Shown in pieces: positions 47,311 to 58,563 of a stretch of DNA of 64,000 nt. Numbering within the stretch: position 1 is the stretch's first letter; the number at the start of each line of letters is the position of its first letter. A program made the translations under genes and the position numbers. The notes under the pieces are model-generated. The model had not been told where the DNA came from and did no database searches. It was given only the letters and a program-made list of their open reading frames with translations. The DNA is from Azolla caroliniana (Eukaryota > Polypodiophyta): assembly GCA_043228905.1 (NCBI GenBank), contig JBHGNT010000005.1, positions 24,366,001-24,430,000 on the forward strand, written 5' to 3'.

Positions 47311-49225
47311 CACCAGAATTGCTCTTGGCCACCACTAGCATTAGGATCTGTAAGTATGAGGATACCGAAGTCAAGCACATGGGCCACACCATTGCCCCAT
47401 CAATCGTCTGCATTGATTGACCAACCATACCCGGCGATAATGCTCTCTTGTATGAGATTAAAATTGCACTTCATGCTTTCTTGAACCATCGTCATCATCG
47501 TTCCCAACCACTGCCGTTAGAATCCTTATTCTCGATGTATAAGGAAGCCCAAAGCTCTCTTTTTCTCTGTTATTATGTTGCTCACATGAATTCGCCATGA
47601 TTTCTCATAGGCTGATCTACTGCTCTTGAAGATGACAACCTCTCCCTCATAGATCATATTTGACCTCCGAAAACGATAATAAAATCTATCCCTCCCTCCT
47701 AAATTTTGCCTTTCTCCAGCAAGGATATATGTTATTGCATCATTTTCAATCAAACATGCATTTCTTTCTTATGACAGTCAACCTCATTGTCATCCTGTCA
47801 ATTAAAGGTCATACCGCCAATTGTTGGGCTATACCACCAGGCTGCCATATTCATACTACACAAAATCTCATCACATGGTATTTTCATCAGAATTTCTAAA
47901 TGATCATAGGTGAAAATATAATTGTAGCATTATAAGACATACAAGGTTATGCACGCACATTGTCATCAAAATCCAAAAGCAACTTGTCCAAAACTAAAGT
48001 CAGCACCTTAATCATGCCAACTAACACAATTCATGAATGGTCCTTACAATCAGAGGTATACTAGAAACAGAGCATGAGTGAAAATTCCTCAGGTAGAACA
48101 TGTATAGGAAAGAAAGACAACAAACTTCACCTCTTAAAATTTTCCTTGAACATCTTCTGAGGACCAAGAACACATCCCAACTTGTGGCTTGATCCATAGT
48201 AAGGATAGAATAATTGCTCACATGACAATGACTTCTTAAAGAAATAAAAGTGCAGCAGTAACTTAATCCAAGGATTTATCGAGTTACAATCTCAGTACTA
48301 ATTTGAATCTGTCAAATCTTCACTTCAAAATTGCAACAGATTTGTCAATTTCCCAATTTGAATCTAACTTTCTCCATGAACATTCAAATAGAAAATAGCT
48401 TATGGACCAGCTATAATAATGCCTTCAAGTCTTTCAATTTATCAAACCAAAGTCCAAAATGCTTTGATTCAATGCTAATCACATAAACAATTGATTAATA
48501 ACATTTGAACATCCCCATATTACAAGGGCCAAAAGATTAAATGCAGTAAAAAGATATCCACAATCACTTTCCTTATTTCCCCAAATACCCCCTTCATTAT
48601 GATTATTTCTGATATACAGCCGCTCAGTCAAACCCTGAGAAAACAATTATCAAACCAAAAACTAGATACTGTGACATAGAACTCAGGCAATGAACATAAG
48701 CACAACCAACCCTATGGAATTGCAGAAACCAGGTTATCTTGTGGTACAGGACAAATTAATACCAAAAATAAAATCAAAACTTAGTAGCCGATGGTGATTA
48801 AAAAGACTAATCCACAAAATCATGGTTAAACTGCTATCTTGATATAAAAAGTTCATGAGAAAACCACATAAATCAGCTAAAGCTTAAATTTAAAAACAAA
48901 TTTTTTAAGGTACAGAGAGTTGTCCTTGCAGTGTTTTTTTGGTTCATAGAAGATCCAAGATCTCTGGGTCATTTCGAGTTTGGCAGCTACTAGCTATACC
49001 TGAAAACTGCAACAAACAAAATACATCTCTTCTCTGCCATTGATCACCATAATCTAAATACCATCATCATAATACCGAAAGAATCTCATTACAATGGGAG
49101 TCTCTACCTTGAAATTGTCCCATAATGCGCTACGAACAAGAGCATAAACTAGGTATTCATGGTAGTACAAAAACTATCTAGTTTGTGTTTATATTGTTAT
49201 TCCATATAGTTGATTTGATTTATCC
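46860..49225. other. Intergenic, no gene recognised
   Basis: Contains (GT)n near 46943-46953, (CT)n at 47274-47307 and AT-rich DNA that becomes the 3' flank of PRP39. Short open frames (47526-47753, 47660-47899, 48021-48221) have no recognisable domain. Confidence 0.5.
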
Positions 49226-52200
49226 TCAGTAATAAGCGGCAGTATAATAACCCTGTTGTGCTGGAGCTTGCTGCTGGGTATATGCCGCAGGTTGTTGAGC
49301 GTAAGTTTGTTGCTGTGGAAATGCCTGCCAAATATTTGTATCCGACAATTGAGTCATTACATGCTCCGTAAAGTAATATCAGAAATACCATCATAAACGG
49401 TTTAATATTATCTATACCCTTGGTATTTTCAAATATATAGATGCTATCCTTGAAATTAACAGATTAACTTATTCTCGCTGTCTTACAATTTGTGATGACT
49501 TTGTTGTTATGATACCGACGTAGATAGTCATTATCAACTTTATCAAGGTAGAGATAATAAAATTTAATAAATCTTCTTTTTGACTAAAGGCAGTTTTGAT
49601 ATCTTCAAAATTACCAACAGTAAAGTTGGTATTAGCCAATATATGAGTATTTTCTATAGACCCCTAAAAAAAGCAAAATCTAGATTAATAAGGATAATTT
49701 GTTATGTACCTGTGGGGCAGCAGCATAGTTTTGAGGGTAGCCTCCATAAGCAGCAGTTGTTGGTTGTGTGGGAGCTGCAGCCACAGCTTGCTGTTGTTGC
49801 TGCTGCTGAGGCATATAAGCCCCATAAGTCGCATAAGGATTGTAGCCCGGCTAAGATAAAGAAAACGCAAAATATAAGCATTGCACAATCAAATTTCTAT
49901 CAAATCCATCATCCTACCATTGTGCAGGACCCTAATTGATCATACTTTAGTTGAACTGGACATTCTACTGATGTTTTCTACAATTTTCTAGCACTCTCAT
50001 GCCTTAGCTTTTGTTAAATCCATCAGTGTACAGTGTACTGATACCCAAAACTCTTAAAGACTTAACTTCTCTTGAATTGCAAGACTTATAATGACTCAAT
50101 CTTTTGATAAATTAAACATTCTAATGTCTTAAGCTTGGCTGAGTTAAGTATCTGAGACCCTAATCAAACTTCTATCGAATCAATTATCCTATTAATGTGT
50201 AAGACCCTAATAGATCAAACTTTTGTTGAACTGATCATTCTACTGGTGCCCAACTCCAAGGACTTAACTTTTCTCGAATTGATCATACTATTGGTTTTGA
50301 AAACTTGTACTGCCTTGAACTTTTAATTATTGATCATTCTAATGGCTTATGTTTGGGCTGGATCAACTGTCTAAGACTTAATTTATATTGAATTCATCTA
50401 GGACTTCGCTGCTACCTTAGGACAGTCAAAGAGTGTTATTGCCACTGTTTACTAGGGCCTCCAAACTACCTTTGATTGAATTCAATCACTCAACTGATGA
50501 CTAAAGACTCCAATGCTTTACTTCTGATGAATTCATGATTCTACTTAAAGTTAAGACTCTCAATACAATTGTTGAATAGATTGCTCTAAGACATTGCCAA
50601 CTGTTCTAATGCCTTAATTTTGCTTCAATCAATTATTCTACTAGCATCTGACAAACTCTGATACCTGTGTTGAGCTGGTTATCCTACTAATGTCTGAGAC
50701 TCTAATGCCTACACTTCTGTTCAATCCATCACAATCTAAGGCTATAACACTTTTGTTAAATTGATTATTCAAATGTCTAAGATTATAATGCCTTTCGATA
50801 CATCTACAGATTTAATACCTCAAATTTTATTTACAGCATTGGTGATATTTCTATTCTTTTTATAGAGTTACGACTTTAATACTTCAAATTTTATTCTTCT
50901 GTTGTATGTAAGACTCTAATATCTCAACATTCATCATTCAAATGCTTTACCTGCTGAGTCGTGTAGGTAGGATTCCATTGCTGTGGTTGCACCTGAGCCG
51001 CAGCCGCAGCTTGCTGAGCTGCAGGCTGTTGCCAGACCTGTGGTTGTGCATAGCCTTGTTGAGCATATGCAGCATTCCATTGAGCCTGTCCATTTGCATA
51101 AGCAGGAGTCGTCACTTGAGCAGGCGATACTGTAGACCCAGTTATACCTCCAGTTTTCAGAACCTTGGTTCTGTCTGATCCAGCCCCATCGGATGAAGGT
51201 CTTTTCCTAGATTCTGCAGCACTTTTTCGTAAGGGGAAGAGTTGCATATGGCGTGATTCCGCTTTTTTTATCCTTTGTAGATCCCCAAAGAGATCAAGAA
51301 ACTGAAAACCAATTGTCATCATCATTTTCAAAGCTTGCCTTCATGCAATAATGTGAAACATGTTAAAAAACTGGCAAAGAGTGTTCACATACCTCAAGGT
51401 AGATGCTGGATATTTCTTCTCTGTCAATGGGATTCATTGCTGAGGCATCTGGCTTAGCACTTATTGCTTGCTCAATAAGTGTATCCAGCATATCTATCTC
51501 TTTTTTACCTGTTCTGTAGGCTTCAAAGTGGATTAATGCCTGTGAGAGACACTTTGTTAAAACAGCTGAATCCAACTAATGCAGATCATAGCTAACGCCA
51601 GATAGATAAACAAATGCAGAAGCTAGAACCATCAGATATCAGGCAGGGGTACATTAGACACAAATATACCAGATTGTAAATAAAACCAACGAATCATGAT
51701 GGACTTCATACCTCCCAGATTGTCTTCGATAGAGGCAACAAAGCCAGTGCCTCAGCATAGACTTCCCTAGCCTTTTCCGTATTCATCAATACCTAAAACC
51801 AAGAAATCATAAATTCAAGCCGAATTTTAGTGTATCACCACCTACCGAGCAGAATGAACGAATACATAGGCATGTTAAACCATAAGCACCTACAATATCA
51901 TGATTGTACCTGATCAAGAAAACGAGCATACTGAATAAATAATAAAGGCAGAGACCGTGATTCCTCTTTTGACTTTTCATACTCAATAGCATAAGAATAT
52001 ACTGTGCATGCTCCTTCAGTATTACTCTGCAGAATCAAACATGTTCTAAGCCTTGAATCTCCACAGAAAAACCCTCGAGGAGCATTTTATTAGCCATGAC
52101 ATACCTGTCTATGTTCAAAATTGGCTGCCTTAACAACACTCTCAAGAAGCCCAGGTGCTAGATTTGAATTTAAAAATTCATATTCAAACCTAGCCCCATC

Positions 52201-55200
52201 GATATCTCCATGATCCTCTTTAAACCTTGCTGCAAACAAATGAATCTCTGGACGTCTCTGAAAAAAAGATGAAAAAAGATTTTGTAACAAAATTTCTAAA
52301 ACTAATACATAGATCACTGATTTACATTAAGAAGAAGACAGTAGGGGAGAGATTACATTAAGATCACTGATTTACATTAAGAAGAAGTCATTATAACACA
52401 CTTGTCCTTTAAGAAACCATAGAAGACTAGAGGATCATATCCTCACCTTCACAAATATCTGTGTTGCTCGAGATAATGCATCTAGTGCATACTCAATGCT
52501 TCCTTCAAGATCCATGCATTGGACATATCGAATCCAATACTCTGGGTAATTTGCACATGCTATTAAGCAGCGCTCGTACAATTTTACTACCTGTAATTGA
52601 ACACAGAAATATATTATGAATGCCAAAGCAAGATTTTTAAATTGACATTAGATGGAATCAACAGAAAGCATGTACAATAGATTACCTTAGAAAAGTCTCC
52701 TTCCTTCTCAATGAAATCAAGATAGCGGTGCCAGTTTGTCAGTTGTGCATCATCAAGAGGTTTAACATGAAAATAGGGCCTCCGTATTGCTGACTCATAC
52801 TCAACAATTCTTGAATCTTGCTCCTTCGCAACCTTGTACATCTCATCTCTTGCGTGATTAAATTTAGCAACCTCTTCTTCTTCTGTAAGGACTAGTTTTG
52901 TGGAACCTTCATTCTCAGCAGAAGTAATGTTCGTTCCATCACCGTCTGACCTTGCAGCTTCTGTAGTTTCAGCATTAGAATTTGTAACTGAAGAGCTGTT
53001 GGTTTCTGCAGCTCTTGCTTCAGGTGCCAAAAGTTCTTCGAGAGTGTGCACAGATATAAATTGCTTGTACCTGCAAAGTTAGAGGTATAAGAACCTTTGC
53101 ACAGAAATAAAATTGAGACGAACTCGGTACTCATACCCATGATAATATCTGTCCAGCTGCTGAATAGGAATCTGAATGATACGTGTATAAATTTGGGATA
53201 CGCGATTGATTTCATTCAGGCTCAACTCATATTCTAGATACTTGTCCCACAAGATGTGGGACAAGTAGTCAGTACCTACATATGAAAGACCACGCTCAAA
53301 CAGCCTGCAAACAAAGACATTAAGACAATCTGGTTAACAACCGCAGAATAACATTAGTAAGAAGTTTAGGGACATATTTCCACCCACCAAAGCCTGGACT
53401 ATAACTTGGATTAGATAGAAAAATTACACTGCAAGATCAGTTTGATAGTGCCAAACATGAGCACAAATGCGCTACATTTACCTTCCTGCACAAACATACT
53501 ATGCCCGCAACAGGTAGTGGCGCTCACAGGCCATCTGTGCCATTCATTGGGTTCGATCTTCCACAGCACCACGATTCACTTGTGTGCCCCATATAACCAA
53601 ACCCTCAATCAAATCAAGTAAGCCTAGCCTACATTACTTCGGTAACATGAATATATATGCACTAATAGCATCACATATGTGAAAAGGACACCTCCAAAGT
53701 ATTTTAAAAAATAAAGAATGATTATTCTAAAGCAACGAAACTGGCCAAACCGTTCCGCCTGACTGCCATAATAGGAAGAACCCACAGCTGCAGCAATACC
53801 AACCATATGTTAGAAGGAATGGCATGCATATCAAGCAAGACACAAGGATTTTTCAAGTGATTTCCAAATAGGATGCCAAATATAGTGAATGCCTGTCAAT
53901 GAACAAACAGAAAATCCCCATGAATACAAGTGAATAACAAGAAGTTGCCTTCCTATACCTGCGAATTTCCTCCGGATTCTCTTGTTTACTGATCAGATAT
54001 GAACAATAGTGTGTCCAAATATCGACAGAGTAGGTTACTGCTTGTACAGCTCTCTCATACACTGCAATAATGCTTTCATGGCTTCCTAGGCGTGCTTCAT
54101 GATCAGCATACTTCTTCCAGTAACCATAGCATAGAGGGAACTCAGCCAAAAATGTGTCATATACTCTGTGAATCCTCTCTATAATATCCTGCAACATAAA
54201 GGTTCATACTCAGAAAACTGTGCCTTTACACGATTCTCCATAATTTTGATATTTGTTGCGATATGCAATTGCTCCAAAGGAATATCTAGATATTGAGAAC
54301 CATGCCTATGATATTCATTTTTATATGTAATTGCATATAAACACTAATATAGATATGCAATAATAGATCAAGCATCTAATAAGTGCCAACTGTAAATATA
54401 GCTATGCAAATATTCATACAAATGCATACTAAGAAAATCACTTTGACTACTGCATATTTTTGTACATTCAATAACAAAACCACAAGCCAAAACTAAGATG
54501 AAGTACCAGTTTGTCAACTTCTTGAATGAGAGCAGTCCAAGCTGTAAAATCTGCAGGATTGGCCTTCACAATGCTCCATAACCGATCTTCCTCCATAACA
54601 GCTGCAACATACATCGTGATGTTATATTCAACTTCACAAAAATTGGTACAGAAACAAGCCTATTAAATTTCAAATTACTTGTACCAGTGATAAAAAGCTT
54701 TTCAAGCTATAGATAACACCTCCAAGGAAGTTCATGGCATAGAGCAAATATTTCTTTATGTTGGAAGTAAGCAGATAACATAAGTGGATAGTTACAGTTC
54801 ATTTACATAATAAACTATATTCATCACCACAGCTTCCTTCTCTTATTTGTTGCATACATCTTTCTCGGCATTAGAAACAACAACAAAAGAAATCATAGCT
54901 GGTATAGTTAACACTTCTGGACAATAAGATAGCAAATTTGTAACTTAAATAAGCAAGCAGAGAAATGTCAAGGACATAAGGCTCAACTTTGAGAACACTG
55001 TGATGACCTAAATGTAAACTAGTTAAGGAAAAACCAACTTTATCATCAGAACACATATAGAGATGGCAGCATAACTCAAACCTGTAGGCTCTTCAAGATG
55101 AGTCTGTGGTTCAACATTTCCATCAGCAATGATTGAGTTATTATTTGCATCAAGCTGCGGATCTCCAATTGTGTTATCATTCATCACAGCACCGTCAGTA

Positions 55201-55337
55201 GCGGCAGAGGAATCCATGTGCACGGATGCTTCTGGTGGCAAAGCTTCAATAGGACCATCAACTGCTCGCATTGACGTGTATCCATGATCTGAAACCACAC
55301 CAAAATGCTGCTGTGTTGTTGCCATTTGATCCTCCAT
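49226..55337 (-). CDS. PRP39: Pre-mRNA-processing factor 39 (U1 snRNP-associated)
   Basis: Nuclear HAT-repeat protein associated with U1 snRNP, needed for 5' splice-site recognition. Thirteen coding exons: 55337-55082, 54601-54507, 54188-53959, 53304-53137, 53070-52686, 52590-52447, 52257-52105, 52026-51910, 51792-51712, 51539-51393, 51301-50951, 49850-49710, 49324-49226. All are GT-AG, phase kept, giving 788 residues, close to plant PRP39. An acidic N-terminus is followed by HAT helices ([109 protein letters not shown]). The C-terminus, after [13 protein letters not shown], is Gln/Ala/Tyr-rich ([15 protein letters not shown]...). The ATG at 55337 is preferred over the in-frame ATG at 55358 because a good acceptor (GTTAG) lies between them and a matching donor sits at 56848. 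No key region is missing. Confidence 0.96.
49851..50950. repeat. Intron 11 of PRP39: degenerate array of about 50 bp units
   Basis: The 1.1-kb intron is built largely of loose copies of a unit like TTGAATTGATCATTCTA-TGTCTAAGACTCTAATGCCTTAACTTTTG. More than a dozen are recognisable (for example near 49935, 50090, 50215, 50270, 50640, 50690 and 50745), with strong divergence. Known plant minisatellites are rarely this old and still visible. No coding content. Confidence 0.7.
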
Positions 55338-55848
55338 TGTCTCAGAAAAAGCTAACATACCAAAGAAAATGTCGAACTTTCAGCATCCTTATTATGTGGA
55401 AGAAAATATAACAGGCTAAAGTCTTTGTAAACAAAATACTAGAAAAAACAATGTTACAACACAGAAGAAAATATTTTTAAAAAATAGAAGCGCAAAATGA
55501 AATAACATCTCACAGAGAAAATAAATGACATAAACAGACTTTTAAGTGCTTCAACACAGACAATGGAAAAGCTAGCCCTACCTAGCAGCTATAAACCAAG
55601 CACAGTAGCCAAGAATCCCGTCTAATTATACAGCACCCTTGGAGAAGTGACAAAGCGGAAGAAAAGATAATAGCCAGAGTCAGAATGCACATGGATGAGC
55701 AAACGAAATACTGTCATCATAAGTACACAACCTTTCATTATGATCTATCGGGAAGCTATCTTAGCTAGCAAAGAGATCACTAATTTCAGAAAGAAAAGTT
55801 AAATACCCTGTGTACCAGATAAATTTAATAACTACTCAAGCCTTCATA

Positions 55849-56211
55849 TAGAAACAGAAAAGTAGCAAGTGGAAGAAATAATAATAGGAACTCCCAAGTG
55901 CTCATCACCATTCCAGGTACAAACGAAATATAGTTGGCATGGACAAGGCATAAAGTAATACTACTTAAAACTATGGAAAATCTAGAATTTGAGCATTGGA
56001 TAAAGAAATCCAAGAGAGCAAAGCCCTAATAGAAACAGAAAAGTAGCAAGTGGAAGAAATAATAATAGGAACTCCCAAGTGCTCATCACCATTCCAGGTA
56101 CAAACGAAATATAGTTGGCATGGACAAGGCATAAAGTAATACTACTTAAAACTATGGAAAATCTAGAATTTGAGCATTGGATAAAGAAATCCAAGAGAGC
56201 AAAGCCCTAAT
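55849..56211. repeat. Perfect 181-bp tandem duplication in the PRP39 5' UTR intron
   Basis: Units 55849-56029 and 56030-56210 appear identical by eye, starting ATAGAAACAGAAAAGTAGCA and ending AAAGCCCTAA. The translated minus-strand frames 55825-56013 and 55982-56194 share about 50 identical residues because of this and are not genes. Identity indicates a very recent event or an assembly artefact. Confidence 0.92.
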
Positions 56212-56848
56212 GCAGTAAGGAAGTGGAGGACGAGATAATAGGAAAACCGGAGTGCAAAACAAATATCACAAAGTCGAGCTCAACCATGCTCGTATCAGGA
56301 AAAACGAGCATAAAAAAGGAAAAACTTTATAAAAGATAAACCTAATTAAACAACAAAAGCCTTGTTTCTTATTGCACAAACGGCTGTATCTAATAGAGTG
56401 ATCTTCGTTCCTGCTTCTTTAGCAAAAACTGCCGGATTCTCATCATTCTGGCAGAATGAACTTCAGAAAGAAAACTCCTGGTCCACGTATTCTGCTGTGT
56501 CCAGCAAAGAAAGCATTGTTGCTTCTTGCAAAGGCTTTCCCCCTCTCTCTCGTTACCACAGGACGAATCATCTAACATAATATATATTTACTCCTTGCAG
56601 AGATTGAGCATGAGTCTTCGTGACGCATAGGGAAATGGTATAAGAAGCCCAACCCTAGCTAAAAACGACAAAATCCATGCTTCTTCTTTCAGGAACTGTT
56701 GCATTCAATCTGAGTGAATCTTGTCTGTTTCATTAAAAAGGAACAGGAGAACAGGTGTCCGGAACGGGGAATGGGAGACTTTTCTAAAGAACATGAAAGC
56801 ATGGAGACGAGGCGTTAGAATCTTGGAGGAAAAGGAGGAGCGCCATAC

Positions 56849-57036
56849 CTGGTAGAGAGACGGACTTCTTGGACGACTGCAATTTGGGAGGAAGAAGGCG
56901 ACGACGAAGGAGGAGGAGGAGGAGGAGGAGGAGGAGGAGGACTGAGGGAGAGCCGAGCGAAGAACAGGAATGATAGCTAGGGTTTCTGTATCTTGGACAC
57001 CTCTCTCTCTCTCTCCCCCCTTCAAGAAGTGTTTCC

Positions 57037-57069
<33 letters not shown>

Positions 57070-57236
57070 GCTGTCTCTGCAGGTGCTTCTTACTGCTGCT
57101 CCTCTTTCTTCTTCTTCTTCTTCTTCTTCTTCTTCTTCTGCTTCTTCTTCTTCTTCCTTCTTTCTTCTTTCTTCTTCTTCTTCTTCTTCTTCTTCTTCTT
57201 TCTTCTGATTCTGAGATTGATTGCTGCTGCTCTCTC
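56849..57236 (-). promoter_or_regulatory. Candidate 5' UTR exon and promoter-proximal repeats of PRP39
   Basis: In gene sense a donor, CTCTCTACCAG|GTATGGCG, lies at 56849/56848, matching the acceptor at 55352/55351 and giving a 1497-bp 5' UTR intron. Upstream in gene sense are (GGA/TCC)n at about 56907-56940, CT runs at 57001-57013, (CTGT)n at 57037-57070 and (CTT)n at about 57106-57204. In gene sense these read (AGG/TCC)n, (GA)n, (ACAG)n and (GAA)n. The transcription start is not determined. Confidence 0.5.
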
Positions 57237-57266
57237 ACGTTTCAAGGGGATTGATTTCTTTCTCCA

Positions 57267-57510
57267 TTTTCTGTGCTTTTACTTTTATTTCCTCCAATTG
57301 TTGTTAATAGTTATTTTATTTTCCCCCTTATTTTTTTCCTATTTTTTTTCTTTTTCTTTTTTTAAATTTCTAGCTTTTCCTAAGTATTTTCTGTGCTTTT
57401 ACTTTTATTTTCTCCAATTGTTGTTAATAGTTATATTTTATTTTCCCTTATTTTTTTCTTTTTCTTTTTTTAAATTTCTAGCTTTTCCTAAGTATTTTCT
57501 GTGCTTTTAC
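57267..57510. repeat. Tandem repeat, 120/108-bp units
   Basis: TTTTCTGTGCTTTTACTTTT starts units at 57267 and 57387, and TTTTCTGTGCTTTTAC starts a partial third at 57495. CTCCAATTGTTGTTAATAGT and AAATTTCTAGCTTTTCCTAA recur in phase. The second unit lacks about 12 bp of the T-rich spacer. Confidence 0.88.
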
Positions 57511-57547
57511 CTCACACGCGGACTCGTGAGGAGGGGGGGTAGTCGTG

Positions 57548-57829
57548 AATCATCGAGAGGAGGAAAGCAGGCAAAGGCACAAGAAGCATTGGCAGAGGTA
57601 GAGGCAAAGGCAAAGGCACAAGCACAGGCACACGCAGAGGTAGAGGCAAAGGCAAACTTGGCAAAGGCAACTACAACTACAACAGCTTCTCTGCACCCGA
57701 GACACGACCATCAATCGGCAATACCAAGGATGTTGACCACCCCCCCGAGCCATATCACTTCATTGTAAACATCAACGAGGCTCCACGAGCTACCCCACCT
57801 ATCCACGAAATCTGGCCCTTTCCCTAAAC
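57548..57829 (+). other. Open stretch coding a Gly/Arg/Lys-rich peptide, no start codon
   Basis: A frame open from a TGA near 57547 to a TAA near 57827 reads RRKAGKGTRSIGRGRGKGKG, then TSTGTRRGRGKGKLGKG, NYNYNSFSAPETRP and a Pro-rich end. RG/KG-rich segments like this are common in RNA-binding proteins and in some retroelement Gag proteins. It lacks an ATG and splice context was not resolved. It may be a repeat-derived coincidence (GGCAAA/GGCACA units), a captured exon or an element fragment. Confidence 0.3.
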
Positions 57830-58189
57830 CTCGCATTCATTCGCAAAGATGGTTTGATCTCACACGATGCCCCACATGGGCGTGTCTTAACTAACTACTT
57901 TTGAGTTGCTGATGACGAGACAATGCGTTCATTGACGAAGCCATGAGAGGTTGACAGGGGAGGGGGGTGTTCAGTTAAAGTTTTGCTTGCATGTTGATTG
58001 GCACTCTCAACAACCAACCGACATGACCATATCCATTGTGGCCATTCCTATTCCCCACGAGCCTTTTTCATCTCGGCATGCAAATTCAATTCATGAAAAA
58101 TAGTTTTGAACATTTTTGTGCAGGATCTGTATTTTGTAACCAAATGCAATGTGTGTCTAAGAACAACTTGTTCTTTTGGTGATTGTCAA

Positions 58190-58563
58190 ATATAGGTGTA
58201 TAATGGTCGTATTCACACTATCCCTTTGGACAGACTAGGTTTAGGACAATTATGTGAAATATATCAAAGGGCAGTGGCCCTAATCCATTTAGTATATAAC
58301 TAGCTTTGTAACCTAGTTCATAGGTGGTGGTTCGTTTTGTATATTGTGGTGTTGTAACATTGAGAATAATACAGTTATACCATGTGGTGTGTCCGTGAGA
58401 TTTGAGCCTACTTTGTTGTCTCGCTTCTTCTAGTCTTCTCTTTGATCTTGTGTCTAACTAAGTTGCTTTCACCCTTACAATATGTTATTGTTTACTACTT
58501 ACCTGAGATCTTCATTAGAAGAGTGTTTATTCTTGTTCCTCATTTTGATAGCCGCATACAACA
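58190..58563 (+). mobile_element. Probable 5' LTR of a Ty1/copia element (left edge uncertain)
   Basis: Ends ...CATACAACA just before a primer-binding site. It contains AGTATATAACTAG (about 58295), which could be a TATA region, and TTGTAACATTGAGAATAATA near its 3' part, typical of R/U5. The left TG end could not be fixed and no second copy was found downstream. Confidence 0.45.

Noticed and set aside
55337-55358. Upstream in-frame ATG at 55358 as PRP39 start
   Set aside because: A splice acceptor lies between it and the ATG at 55337, and a matching donor is present at 56848, so the extra seven codons are probably intronic.
56705-57238. 177-codon Arg-rich minus-strand frame and its plus-strand counterparts
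   Set aside because: Driven by GAA/CTT and CTGT repeats in the PRP39 5' leader region.
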